A DNA stretch of 64,000 nucleotides from Bacillota bacterium (GCA_021324255.1 JAJPJL010000037.1:1-64000), one strand, 5' to 3'; counted from the stretch's first letter, positions 29,657 to 39,184 are shown. Made by a program: numbers and translations. Notes: generated by a model from the letters alone, not told the origin.

Positions 29657-29681
29657 CCATATTCGTCATCGCCCTGATCCG

Positions 29682-29885
29682 TTATCCGTTCCACCGGAAT
29701 CCGCTCCGCTTGAGTCGATGGATCGCCATGCGGAGCGAACCTTGCGTTCCCGGCGTACCGCTCAGGACCACCATCGGCTTTGTCCGGTCTGGCGGGAAGC
29801 ACTTCCAGTGCCCGCTCCCCGCCTTCTGAATCCGCCAACCCTGTCTCGCGAGCTCCTCAAGGATGCGATTCAGGTCCGAACCCAT
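29682..29885 (-). CDS. hicA: HicA-like toxin
   Basis: MGSDLNRILEELARQGWRIQKAGSGHWKCFPPDRTKPMVVLSGTPGTQGSLRMAIHRLKRSGF, HicA-like GWRxxxxxGSGHWKF and short size; RBS GAGGTGG. Confidence 0.7.
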   Translation of the reverse strand: MGSDLNRILEELARQGWRIQKAGSGHWKCFPPDRTKPMVVLSGTPGTQGSLRMAIHRLKRSGFRWNG

Positions 29886-29896
29886 CGTGCCACCTC

Positions 29897-29969
29897 TTGT
29901 TGACTCTGTCAATAGGTAATTACTACGGAATCCCGACATTGTCAATAGTAATTACGACATTGTCAACAA
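29897..29969 (-). promoter_or_regulatory. Promoter/operator of the HicA-like module with repeated GACATTGTCAA sites
   Basis: GACATTGTCAA at 29935-29945 and 29956-29966, GACTCTGTCAA at 29902-29912; outer inverted repeat TTGTTGAC(29897-29904)/GTCAACAA(29962-29969); repeated TTGACA on minus strand. Confidence 0.65.
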
Positions 29970-30134
29970 ATACCGGCCGCGCGGCCGCATGACAGTGCCG
30001 ATTCGTTTGGCGCGAATCCACGAGGGCGATGTATCCGTTGTTCCGGCAACGCGGACCGCCGGGAGTGACCGGTCCGCACGGGAGGCCGGCAGTGGCACGA
30101 ACGATGAGGGACTGATACGATTGGGCTTGCATCA

Positions 30135-30195
30135 GGCGATGGAGCTCGCCTCAACCGCCCCGGTGCTCCTGCTTCGCGGGCTGATAGCTCCTACC
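30135..30195 (+). promoter_or_regulatory. Fluoride riboswitch (crcB motif) aptamer
   Basis: GGCGATGGAGCTCGCCTCAACCGCCCCGG...GCGGGCTGATAGCTCCTACC matches the crcB pattern GGxGAUGG..CC..AACxGC....GCxGGCUGAUxxCUCCUAC. Confidence 0.9.
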
Positions 30196-30219
30196 CCACA
30201 CCAGGGTAGGGGCTTTTTT
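30186..30219 (+). terminator. Expression-platform terminator of the fluoride riboswitch
   Basis: AGCTCCTACCC/GGGTAGGGGCT 11-bp stem (one G-U) then TTTTTT; 5' arm is shared with the aptamer 3' side. Confidence 0.88.
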
Positions 30220-30244
30220 CGCGCCCCTGCGGAGGAGAAACGGC

Positions 30245-31462
30245 ATGGACCATGTCTGGTTTTTGGCCGCGCTCTGGATCGGGCTCGCGCTTCTCGCCAC
30301 GCTGTTTGCCGCGTGGCTCCACGTGTCGGTCGCGCTCACGGAGATCGTGGTCGGGGTCGGCGCGTCGTGGTTGATCACGTCCCGCTGGGGACCCGCGGCG
30401 TTGGGTGCCGATCAGGGATGGATCACGTTCCTGGCGAGCGCCGGCGCCGTCATACTCACCTTTCTGGCGGGCGCGGAGCTCGATCCGGTCGCATTCCGGA
30501 GGAGTTGGAAGGAGACCACGGTGCTGGGCCTCGTCGGATTCCTGGCGCCGTTCCTCGGGGCAGCGTGGATGGCGAAGGTGGTGCTCGGGTGGGACCTCCA
30601 CGCCGCGTGGCTCGCCGGCGTTGCGTTGTCGACCACGTCGGTCGCGGTTGTCTACGCGGTGCTCCTGGAATTGGGACTCAACAAGACGCCGTTCGGCAAG
30701 GTCATCCTGGCGGCGTGCTTCATCAACGACCTCGGCACGGTCGTCGCCCTCGGACTCTTGTTCGCGCCGTTCACCTGGAAGACGGCGGTCTTCGGGCTTG
30801 GCGCGGTAATGGCCCTCGTCACGCTCCTCTGGACGACCGGACGCCTCTTTCGGCATCACGGCGGGAAGACGTCGGAATTCGAAGCCAAGTTCCTGCTCTT
30901 CGCGTTGTTCCTGCTGGGATGGCTCGCGGCGTGGTCCGGGTCCGAAGCCGTCCTACCGGCCTATCTCATCGGCATGGTGCTCGCGGGCTCGGTGGGCCGC
31001 GATCAGGAACTGATCCGCCGGCTCCGTACGCTGACCTTGGGCCTGCTGACGCCGTTCTATTTCCTGCGCGCCGGGTCGTTCGTGCAGGTGCCGGTGCTTC
31101 TCGCCGGTCTCGGCACGTTCGCTGCGCTGTTCCTCGCCAAGGCCGTGAGCAAGTTCGTCGGGATTTTCCCCATCACGCGCGTGTTCCGCTATCCGAAGCC
31201 CGACGCGGCGTACACGACGCTGCTGATGTCGACGGGGCTCACGTTCGGCACGATCTCCTCGCTGTACGGCCTCTCGCATGGAATTATCACGCGGTCGCAG
31301 TACTCCTTTCTCGTGGCGACCGTCATCGCGAGCGCGGTGGTGCCGACGTGGGTCGCGAACCGGTTCTTCCTGCCGCGCCATCACCTGCGACCGGTGGACG
31401 GCTCGGAAGGGGACGTGGCGCTGGAGGAAGCTGCGCGGAACGCGGTCACGGCCGACGACTGA
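30245..31462 (+). CDS. CPA2-family cation:proton antiporter (Kef/NhaS-like)
   Basis: About 12 TM; ELDPVAFRRSWKET, GVALSTTSVAVVYAVLLELG, ACFINDLGTVVALG antiporter motifs. Confidence 0.92.
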   Translation: MDHVWFLAALWIGLALLATLFAAWLHVSVALTEIVVGVGASWLITSRWGPAALGADQGWITFLASAGAVILTFLAGAELDPVAFRRSWKETTVLGLVGFLAPFLGAAWMAKVVLGWDLHAAWLAGVALSTTSVAVVYAVLLELGLNKTPFGKVILAACFINDLGTVVALGLLFAPFTWKTAVFGLGAVMALVTLLWTTGRLFRHHGGKTSEFEAKFLLFALFLLGWLAAWSGSEAVLPAYLIGMVLAGSVGRDQELIRRLRTLTLGLLTPFYFLRAGSFVQVPVLLAGLGTFAALFLAKAVSKFVGIFPITRVFRYPKPDAAYTTLLMSTGLTFGTISSLYGLSHGIITRSQYSFLVATVIASAVVPTWVANRFFLPRHHLRPVDGSEGDVALEEAARNAVTADD

Positions 31463-31542
31463 CGACACGTGGGCCCAGCGGCTGGCTCTGGGGCTCAGTC
31501 GGGCCATGCCCGGCTCGGGATTCTACTTTGAGCCTGGTTGAG

Positions 31543-32178
31543 TTACGGCACCGCCCGCGACAGAAACGGCGAGCCGCGCTCGACGAAGCGCCACGGCGCC
31601 TCCGCCGCGGCGGTGATCCCGATGCGGGGCGTGCGCGCCACGGCGGCCGGCGGCCGGCCCTGCGCCAGATAGAGCGACCCCTCGATCAGGTCCACCCGGT
31701 TATGCCCGAGCGTGATCCCCATGGCCTGCGTCAGCCGACCCGGCCCGCTCGCGAGGAGCCGCAGTTCTCGCACGCGGCGGCGGGCGCGCATGAGCTCGAG
31801 GCCCAGGATCGGTTCGAGCGCACGAAGCAGCACGGCTCCGGCGACGCCCTCGCGTTCGGTCACGACGTTCAAGCATACGTGGGTCCCGTAGCTGAAGTAC
31901 ACGTACGCGGTGCCCGGCCGGCCCCACATGACCTCGCTTCGCGGCGTGCGCCGGTACGCGTGGCTGGCCGGATCCCGCGGACCGAGGTACGCTTCCACCT
32001 CGACGATGCGGCCGGCGGTGCGGCCTTCCGGCGACTCGTGCACCAAGTAACAGCCGAGCAGCGCGGGCGCGACGGCGAGGGTGTGTTTGGCGACGCGGCT
32101 TCGAGGCAGGCGACAAAACACCGCCGGCGGACCGGCCGCGCCGGCCGGCCGCGCCGATGCCGCCCGGCGGCCCCGCAT
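31543..32178 (-). CDS. 3-methyladenine DNA glycosylase (Mpg/AAG family)
   Basis: [73 protein letters not shown]. Confidence 0.94.
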   Translation of the reverse strand: MRGRRAASARPAGAAGPPAVFCRLPRSRVAKHTLAVAPALLGCYLVHESPEGRTAGRIVEVEAYLGPRDPASHAYRRTPRSEVMWGRPGTAYVYFSYGTHVCLNVVTEREGVAGAVLLRALEPILGLELMRARRRVRELRLLASGPGRLTQAMGITLGHNRVDLIEGSLYLAQGRPPAAVARTPRIGITAAAEAPWRFVERGSPFLSRAVP

Positions 32179-33902
32179 CACCGGCCGAGGAAGTCGAGCA
32201 GCCTGCGCCACGGCCACGCGTTGACGACGTCCTTGGCCTCGGCCCATCCACGCCGCGCCGTGCCGACGCCGTACACGATGTGCGCCAGGTGCTCGGTGCG
32301 GTGGGCGTCGCTGTTGATCGCAAGCAGGACGCCGCGGTCGCGGGCGAGACGCACGTGGGCGTCCCGCAGGTCGAGCCGCTCCGGCGAGGCGTTGACCTCG
32401 AGCACGGTCTCGGTCCGGCGCGCGCACTCCACCACGGCCTCCATATCGAGGTCCATCGGCTCACGCTCACCGATGAGGCGCCCCGTCGGATGTCCCAGCA
32501 TGTCGAGGTGCGGATGCTCCAACGCGCGCAGGACCCGCCGGGTCAGGGCGTCGCGCGGCATCTGCATGCGCGAGTGCACCGAACCGATGACGAGGTCGAG
32601 CGAGGCCAGCACATCGTCGGGGTAGTCGAGGGACCCGTCCGCCAGGATCTCCACCTCGGCCCCGAGGAGCACGTGAATGCCGACGCGGTCGCCGGCCCGC
32701 GCCGCGGCATCCGCGTGGTCGCGCAGGGCCTCCGCGGCGACGCCGCCGGCAAACTTGAGGGACTGCGAGTGGTCGGTGACGCAGATGTACTCGTAGCCCC
32801 GCGCTTTGGCGGCCCGGGCCATGGCGTCGACCGTGTCCTGCCCGTCGCTCCAGACCGTGTGCATGTGCAGGTCGCCGTGGAGGTCTTGGACCGTCGCCAG
32901 CGCCGGGAGCGCCCCGCGCTGCGCCAGCTCGAGCTCGCCGCGGCCCTCGCGAATCTCCGGCGGCACCCACGGCAGGTCCAGCGCGCGATACACGTCCTCC
33001 TCGGCGCGGCCGGCGATCCGGGCGTCGTCGGCAACGCGGAACACGCCGTACTCGTTGATCTTGAGGCCGCGGCGGACGCCCAATTCGCGGAGCTGCACGT
33101 TGTGATCCTTGCTGCCGGTAAAATACTGCAGGGCCGCGCCGTACGCCTCGGGATCGACCGCGCGCACGTCGCACTGCACGCCCGCACGGCCGAGGATCAC
33201 GCTGCTGCGCGTGGGCCCGCGCGACAGCACCTGGGCGACCTGGGGAAGCGCCGTGAACGTATCCATGACGGGTTCCGGCGCGCGCGTCGCCACCACCACA
33301 TCGATGTCCGCGATCGTGTCGCGCATCCGCCGGATGCTGCCGGCAAGGCTCGTGGCCTCGGCGCCCGGCACGCGGCCGAGAGCCTCCACGATCACCTGCG
33401 CGTACGGCAAGACGGCGCCCAGCCCGTGGCGGGTCGTCTGGCGGCGCCGCCGCTCGATGCCGTGCAGGATGTTCTCCTCGGTCCGGGCCCCCATACGCGG
33501 CAGCCGCCGGATCTGGCCGGCACGGGCGGCTCGCTCCAACGCATCGATGTCCGAGATGCCCAGGTGTTCGTACAGGAGCCGCGCGGTCTTTGGGCCGATC
33601 TCGGGCAGCGTCATCAACTCCGAGAGGCCCCGGGGGATCTCGCGCTGCAGCTCGTCGTGGTAGGCGACGGTGCCGCTCTTGAGGTACTCCTCGATGCGCT
33701 GCGCCAGGCCGGCGCCGATCCCGCCGACCCCGCGCAGCCCGCCGCGCTCGGCGATCACGGCGATGTCCTCGCCCAGGCTCTCGAGCGCCCGGGCGGCCCG
33801 GCGGTAGGCGTTGATGCGAAACGTCGACTCCTCTTTGATCTCGAGGAAGTCCGCGATCTCAGCGAAGATCCGTGCGAGCTCGAGATTGCGCGACGCGGGC
33901 AC
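32178..33902 (-). CDS. polX: DNA polymerase X family with C-terminal PHP domain
   Basis: HhH motifs, [60 protein letters not shown]. Confidence 0.95.
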   Translation of the reverse strand: MPASRNLELARIFAEIADFLEIKEESTFRINAYRRAARALESLGEDIAVIAERGGLRGVGGIGAGLAQRIEEYLKSGTVAYHDELQREIPRGLSELMTLPEIGPKTARLLYEHLGISDIDALERAARAGQIRRLPRMGARTEENILHGIERRRRQTTRHGLGAVLPYAQVIVEALGRVPGAEATSLAGSIRRMRDTIADIDVVVATRAPEPVMDTFTALPQVAQVLSRGPTRSSVILGRAGVQCDVRAVDPEAYGAALQYFTGSKDHNVQLRELGVRRGLKINEYGVFRVADDARIAGRAEEDVYRALDLPWVPPEIREGRGELELAQRGALPALATVQDLHGDLHMHTVWSDGQDTVDAMARAAKARGYEYICVTDHSQSLKFAGGVAAEALRDHADAAARAGDRVGIHVLLGAEVEILADGSLDYPDDVLASLDLVIGSVHSRMQMPRDALTRRVLRALEHPHLDMLGHPTGRLIGEREPMDLDMEAVVECARRTETVLEVNASPERLDLRDAHVRLARDRGVLLAINSDAHRTEHLAHIVYGVGTARRGWAEAKDVVNAWPWRRLLDFLGR

Positions 33903-33907
33903 CTATC

Positions 33908-34438
33908 CTAGAAGGTCGCGCCGCCCGGACCGATGCGCGGTACGCGCACCGGCAGGACCGGGAGCAACGCGGCGGTGACGCGGGCGCTGGCGCGCAGCAG
34001 GTACGGAGCGACCTGCGAGTGCGAGGCATCCGCGGAGATCACGCCGCGAAACGGCGCCGCCAGCGTGACCATGAGCAGCGCGGCGACCAGGACCAAGCCG
34101 CGGAACGCTCCCAACAGCGCCCCGACGACGCCGGCCCCGGGGAACGGCAGCCCCGCCAGCCCCAGCCGCAAGAGGTACGACGCCGGCAGATAACAGACGA
34201 GCCAGATCGCGAGGAACGAGCACAGCGCCGCCCAGGGGAGCGGCAGCATGGGCAGAAACACGGCCACGTTGCTCGCGGCGGCGCCGTAGAGCGCGGACGC
34301 GGCGAAAAACGCCCCGGCCAGCGCGGCCACATCCGCGAGCCCGCCCCAAACGCCGTAGCGCGAGCCGCGCAGGATGGACACCAGCACGATCGCCAGCGTG
34401 ACCCAGTCGATCCAGTTGAGCGCGATGGTGCGGGACAT
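33908..34438 (-). CDS. CvpA-family membrane protein
   Basis: LNWIDWVTLAIVLVSILRGSRYGVWGGLADVAALAGAFFAA. Confidence 0.8.
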   Translation of the reverse strand: MSRTIALNWIDWVTLAIVLVSILRGSRYGVWGGLADVAALAGAFFAASALYGAAASNVAVFLPMLPLPWAALCSFLAIWLVCYLPASYLLRLGLAGLPFPGAGVVGALLGAFRGLVLVAALLMVTLAAPFRGVISADASHSQVAPYLLRASARVTAALLPVLPVRVPRIGPGGATF

Positions 34439-34459
34439 GCGCCGCCGTCCCCCCCGGCC

Positions 34460-36694
34460 TCACTCGCGAAGCTCAGCGCCCGCGCGCGTCCGTAGCGCTA
34501 TTCGGACCCGGGTCAAGATTTCCTCCGCATCGTCCGCCGCGAGCGTGCGGTCCGGGGCGCGCAGGCGGACCCGATACGCGAGGCTGCGATGCCCGGCCGG
34601 TATCGGCGGCCCGGCGTAGACGTCGAACAACTCCGCGGCCTCGAGCCACGGGCCGGCGGCCTCGCGAATGATCGTCTCCACCCTCCCCGCCGCCACCGCG
34701 TCGGGGACGACGGCCGCGAGATCGCGCTCGATCTCGGGATACCGCGGCAGCGCCGTGAAGGCCCGCGCCGTGATGATCGGCCGCGGGGCGGGAACGGGCG
34801 GGATCTCGTCACTGACCCGCGCGCCCCCCGGGCGGCCCGCGGCCAGGCCGTACAGCGCTTCCAGGTCGATCTCGGCGACGTACGCGCGGTGCGGCAGCTT
34901 GGAGGCGGCCACGAGATCCGGGTGCACCTCGCCGTAGCGCGCCACCGGATGCCCGCCGATGCGCAGCTCCGCGGAACGCCCCGGATGCCACCAGCGGGCG
35001 GGGCCGAGCGGTGAGGTCCCGGCGAGATCCGCCGGCGCCGCGGAGAGCGGACACACATCGTCCGCGGACAGGGCCAGCTCCTCGCAGAGGACGTCCAGAA
35101 TCCAGCGCAGGTGGTGGAGATCGACCGACGCATGTTCCGCGGGGACGTTCCACCCGCGACGCCACCGGCCCATGAGCGCGATCGCCAGACTGCGCCGCTC
35201 CCACGGACGATGCCCGTCGCCTCCCGGCACGAAGATGCGTCCGAGCTCGAAGATGTGCGCGTCCCCGATGCGGCGCGCAGCGTTGGTCGCCAGCACCTCG
35301 AGCACGCCCGGCACGAGCGACCGGCGCAGCGCGTCGTGGTCCTGCGTCAGGGGATTTGCGATCGCCGCACGCGGCTCCCCGTCCGCGAGCTGCGGCGCGG
35401 AGCGTACCAGCGTCAGCGTCAACGCCTCCACGAGCCCGCAGCCGGCGAGCGTGTCGCGGACGGCCCGGTCCGCGGCAAGGACGGGGGCCATGGTCCCCGG
35501 GGTCGTGTCGCCCCGCGGCAACGTCGCCGGCACCCGGTCATAGCCGTACACGCGAGCCAGCTCCTCGATGAGGTCTACCTCCGCGACGAGATCCGGCCGG
35601 AAGGTCGGCACCTGGACCGACAGCGTGCGGCCGGGAGTGACGCGGCATCCCAGCGCGCGCAGGATGCGGACCATCTCCGCGGGGGCGATCTCCGTGCCCA
35701 ACACCGCGCACGCTCTGGCCGGCCGCAGGCGAACCGTCGCCGGCTGCACCGGCGCCGGATAGACGTCGACCATTCCCGCGAGCGCCCGGCCCGCGGACAT
35801 CTCCGCCAGCAACCACGCCGCGCGCGACTGCGCCGCGGGAGGGGCGTTGGGATCCGCGCCGCGCTCAAAGCGCGCGGCCGCCTCCGTGCGAAGACCCAGG
35901 CGCCGAGCCGTTCGCCCGATCGTGGGCGCATGCCAGTACGCCGCCTCCAACAACACCGTGGCCGTCCGGTCGCCGATCTCCGTGTCCCGGCCGCCGATGA
36001 TGCCGGCGAGCGAGACCGGCCGCGTCCCGTCCGTGATGACCAGCATGTCGGGGTCGAGGGTCCGGGTCACCCCGTCCAGCGTCTCCAGGGTCTCGCCCGG
36101 ATGCGCCCGGCGGACCAGGAGGCGCCGCGTGCCGAGGCGATCGCAATCGAACGCGTGCATGGGTTGCCCGGTTTCGAGCATCACGTAGTTGGTCACGTCC
36201 ACGACGGTGTTGATCGCGCGCACGCCCGCGGCCTCGAGGCGGCGCCGCATCCAGGCAGGGGAGGGGCCGATGCGGACGTCCTCGATCACAGCAGCGGTGA
36301 ACCGCGGGCAACCCGCCGGATCCTCCACCTCGATCCGGACCCGATCCCCGGCATCCCGAGGCGCGGCCACGGGCGCGGATGCGCCCCGCCGCGACGTCCG
36401 GCCGGCTACCGTCCGGCGCGTCCGTCCGGTGTGACGGCCGGTCCGCGGGCGCTCGGCGTAGCCGTCCGGCAGGCGCACGGGGTGACTGAGCAACAGTCCT
36501 ACCTCGCGGGCGATCCCGAGCAGGCACATGCAGTCCGGACGATTGGACGTCACCTCGAGATCGAGGACGACGTCCTCGCCGGCCTGGATCACCTCCTCGG
36601 CCGGGAGACCGGCGCCGGCGAGGCGCTCGGCCAGCACGTCCGGCGCGATGTCGATGTCCACGTACTCCCGCAGCCACTCGAGCGGCACCCGCAT
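34460..36694 (-). CDS. pheT: Phenylalanyl-tRNA synthetase beta subunit
   Basis: MRVPLEWLREYVDIDIAPDVLAERLAGAGL, VVDVTNYVMLETGQPMHAFD, B5/DHH and FDX-ACB domains. Confidence 0.95.
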   Translation of the reverse strand: MRVPLEWLREYVDIDIAPDVLAERLAGAGLPAEEVIQAGEDVVLDLEVTSNRPDCMCLLGIAREVGLLLSHPVRLPDGYAERPRTGRHTGRTRRTVAGRTSRRGASAPVAAPRDAGDRVRIEVEDPAGCPRFTAAVIEDVRIGPSPAWMRRRLEAAGVRAINTVVDVTNYVMLETGQPMHAFDCDRLGTRRLLVRRAHPGETLETLDGVTRTLDPDMLVITDGTRPVSLAGIIGGRDTEIGDRTATVLLEAAYWHAPTIGRTARRLGLRTEAAARFERGADPNAPPAAQSRAAWLLAEMSAGRALAGMVDVYPAPVQPATVRLRPARACAVLGTEIAPAEMVRILRALGCRVTPGRTLSVQVPTFRPDLVAEVDLIEELARVYGYDRVPATLPRGDTTPGTMAPVLAADRAVRDTLAGCGLVEALTLTLVRSAPQLADGEPRAAIANPLTQDHDALRRSLVPGVLEVLATNAARRIGDAHIFELGRIFVPGGDGHRPWERRSLAIALMGRWRRGWNVPAEHASVDLHHLRWILDVLCEELALSADDVCPLSAAPADLAGTSPLGPARWWHPGRSAELRIGGHPVARYGEVHPDLVAASKLPHRAYVAEIDLEALYGLAAGRPGGARVSDEIPPVPAPRPIITARAFTALPRYPEIERDLAAVVPDAVAAGRVETIIREAAGPWLEAAELFDVYAGPPIPAGHRSLAYRVRLRAPDRTLAADDAEEILTRVRIALRTRAGAELRE

Positions 36695-36703
36695 ACGCCT
36701 CTC

Positions 36704-37747
36704 CTACACCTGCCGCAGAAACCGGAGGTCACCCTCGTAGAACAGCCGGATGTCGTCGATCCGGTGCCTGAGCATGGCGAGCCGCTCCACGCCCATGCCC
36801 CACGCGAACGCGGTGTACCGCTCCGGGTCGATGCCCGACAGTTCCAGCACGCGCGGATGAAACATGCCGCATCCCAGGATCTCCACCCAACCCGACCGCT
36901 TGCAGACGGCGCACCCGCGCCCGCCGCAGATCACGCACCCGATCGCCATCTCCGCGCTCGGCTCCGTGAACGGAAAATAGGACGGGGCAAAGCGCGTGCG
37001 CGTATCCGGGCCGAAGAACGCGCGGGCGAAGTGCAGCAGGACGCCCTTGAGATCCGAGAAGCGCACACCCTCGCCCACCATGAAGCCGTCGAGCTGCTGA
37101 AACATCGGCGAGTGACTGGCGTCGACGGGGTCGCGCCGGTAGCAGTGGCCGTAGGAGATCGCGCGCATCGGCGGGGTGCGCCGCTCCATCACGTGGACGT
37201 CCACGACCGTGGTGTGGGTGCGCAGCACCCACCCGCCGCCGAGGTAGAACGAGTCCTGCGCGTCGCGCGCGGGATGATACGGCGGCATGTTGAGGCGCTC
37301 GAAGTTGTCGTGGTCGGCCTCGACCTCCGGACCCTCGACCACCTCGAAGCCGAGCCCGATGAAGATCTCCGCCATCTCCTGCATGGTGCGCGACAGCACG
37401 TGCCGCCGGCCCGGCAGCGGACCCCGGCCGGGCAGCGTCACGTCGATGCGCTCCTCCGCGAGGCGTGTCAGGCCCGTCTCGGCGGCCAGCGACTCCGCCC
37501 GGCGCCGCACGGCCCGCTCGACGTCGGCCTTGAGCGCGTTGAGCAGCTGCCCGAGCCTCGGGCGATCCTCGGCCGGGGCGCCGGCGAGGGCGCGAAACGC
37601 CTGCGCGATCACGCCCTGGCGGCCGAGGTACCGGATGCGCACCTCCTCCAGGGCGGCTTCCGATGAGGCGCCGGCGCACGCGCGCTCCGCCTCTTGCCCG
37701 ACCTCGGCAATGCGCTGTAGATCCTCGACGGACAGTTGCCCCGCCAT
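36704..37747 (-). CDS. pheS: Phenylalanyl-tRNA synthetase alpha subunit
   Basis: DASHSPMFQQLDGFMVGEGVRFSDLKG, FRFFPFTEPSAE-type motif, WVEILGCGMFHPRVL. Confidence 0.96.
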   Translation of the reverse strand: MAGQLSVEDLQRIAEVGQEAERACAGASSEAALEEVRIRYLGRQGVIAQAFRALAGAPAEDRPRLGQLLNALKADVERAVRRRAESLAAETGLTRLAEERIDVTLPGRGPLPGRRHVLSRTMQEMAEIFIGLGFEVVEGPEVEADHDNFERLNMPPYHPARDAQDSFYLGGGWVLRTHTTVVDVHVMERRTPPMRAISYGHCYRRDPVDASHSPMFQQLDGFMVGEGVRFSDLKGVLLHFARAFFGPDTRTRFAPSYFPFTEPSAEMAIGCVICGGRGCAVCKRSGWVEILGCGMFHPRVLELSGIDPERYTAFAWGMGVERLAMLRHRIDDIRLFYEGDLRFLRQV

Positions 37748-37778
37748 CGTCCGACGCTCCCGGCGCGGCGCGCCAACA

Positions 37779-38046
37779 AAAATGCACCTCCGCCGCAAGG
37801 GACGGAAGTGCTGCTTCCGCGGTCCCACCCTTCTTCCGCCCGCAGCCACGAACGCGAGCGGCAACTTGAGGCGGCCCGGAATAGGGGTCCGGGCGGTCCC
37901 GTCCGCCTACATCCGGCCGCGCGCCGGCATCAGCGAACGACTCCGGAGTGAACGCACGCGGCGGGCGCGGACCGGCTCGCAATCGGTGACCGGTCCTCCC
38001 TTGGCGCCGCGATCCCGCGCACCCTCTCCATCATCGCGGTCTCGCT
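37779..38046 (-). promoter_or_regulatory. T-box leader upstream of pheS
   Basis: Minus strand AGCGAGACCGCGATGATGGAGAGGGT (stem I start), TTCAC specifier candidate at 37950-37952, stem I closure TCGCT, antiterminator T-box AGGGTGGGACCGCG (37818-37831), terminator GCACTTCCG/CGGAGGTGC + TTTTT. Confidence 0.93.
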
Positions 38047-38069
38047 ATGATCGCCGGTACCCTCCGGCG

Positions 38070-38198
38070 CTAGTTCAAGATCGCCACTACCCAGCGCGGC
38101 CGCCCGGTGGTGAGCCGCCGATACAGCAGATACGCCCAGACGGAACCCGTGGTCTCAAACACTCGCCAGAAAACCTCCGGCGTCCACGTGATCTCCAC
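38070..38198 (-). CDS. YqzL-like micro-protein (42 aa)
   Basis: GTG after GGGAGGGG; VEITWTPEVFWRVFETTGSVWAYLLYRRLTTGR resembles YqzL pattern W..F..TG...AYLLY. Confidence 0.6.
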   Translation of the reverse strand: MEITWTPEVFWRVFETTGSVWAYLLYRRLTTGRPRWVVAILN

Positions 38199-38398
38199 CG
38201 CGCCCCTCCCGCGTCGAACGCTGCGTTTCTGAGGCCTCCGAAGGGAACGACGTCGCGTGTGGCCCTCTGAGGTCAGCGCTAGTATAACACAGGCCTGCAC
38301 GTCCTGCTACGCGCGCGCGAGATCGCGCATGGTTGCGGCGAACCGGCAGGATGAGCCGTCTACGTGCGAAAGGACCGGGGGATCACCACCCGTGCGCG

Positions 38399-39184
38399 CT
38401 AGATGAAGCCGCGCGCGCGGTAGAGCAAAATGGCGGCCGCGGCCGCCACGTTCAGGGACTCCACGCCGTTGGCGACCGGTAGGCGGACCGTCTCCGCCCC
38501 GGCATGAGACCACGCGGCTCCGGGACCGGCGCCTTCGTTGCCGAAGATCATCGCGAGCGGGCGGGCAAACGATGCATCGGCGGCGAGTTGTCCGCCGAGC
38601 GGGCCGGCGATCATGAGCCGGATGCCCCGCCCGCGCAACTCCGCGGCCGCCGCGCCGGCCTCGACGTAGTGACGAAGCGGCACGAGAAACGCCGTGCCCG
38701 CGGCCGCCCGCAACGCCTTTGGCCCGAACGGATCCGCGGTGCCGCCGGTCGTCAGGACGGCGGTCGCGCCCACGGCCGCCGCCGTGCGCACTATCGTCCC
38801 GACGTTGCCCGGGTCCTGCACCGCGTCGAGGACCACGATGAGCGCGTCCGGCGCGGCGAGGACCGCGTCCGGCGCGGGCACCGGACGGCGCGCGAGGCCG
38901 ATCACACCCTGCGGCGTTGCGACCTGTGCCAGCGCGGCGTACACGTCCGGCGCGGCGACGACCTCCCGTGCGCCGTGGGGGCCCGCCGCCGCGCGCAATG
39001 CCGCGAGCCGGGCGTCATGCGCGGCGTCGGGCGTATAGACCAGCAGGTCCAGGGACGCGCCGGCGGCCGCCGCGGTCTCGAGGGCGCGCCAGCCCTCCAC
39101 GAGGACCCGGTCCGCCCGCCGGCTGGGCCCGCGCAGTTGGGCGCGCAATTCGCGGATCAGGGGGTTGCTCCGGCTCGTAATCAT
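38399..39184 (-). CDS. TrmH/SpoU-family RNA 2'-O-methyltransferase
   Basis: MITSRSNPLIRELRAQL, DAVQDPGNVGTIVRTAAAVGA, MIFGNEGAGPGAAW, VANGVESLNVAAAAAILLY. Confidence 0.93.
   Translation of the reverse strand: MITSRSNPLIRELRAQLRGPSRRADRVLVEGWRALETAAAAGASLDLLVYTPDAAHDARLAALRAAAGPHGAREVVAAPDVYAALAQVATPQGVIGLARRPVPAPDAVLAAPDALIVVLDAVQDPGNVGTIVRTAAAVGATAVLTTGGTADPFGPKALRAAAGTAFLVPLRHYVEAGAAAAELRGRGIRLMIAGPLGGQLAADASFARPLAMIFGNEGAGPGAAWSHAGAETVRLPVANGVESLNVAAAAAILLYRARGFI

Noticed and set aside
29989-32625. 878-aa plus-strand ORF
   Set aside because: Runs out of frame through the fluoride riboswitch, terminator and antiporter; composition is artefactual.
32157-33911. 584-aa plus-strand ORF antisense to polX
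   Set aside because: Shadow ORF in high-GC DNA; His/Arg/Asp-rich with no domain, while the minus strand encodes an unmistakable PolX.
35111-37666. 851-aa plus-strand ORF antisense to pheS/pheT
   Set aside because: Third-codon GC shadow; the opposite strand has clear PheS/PheT motifs.
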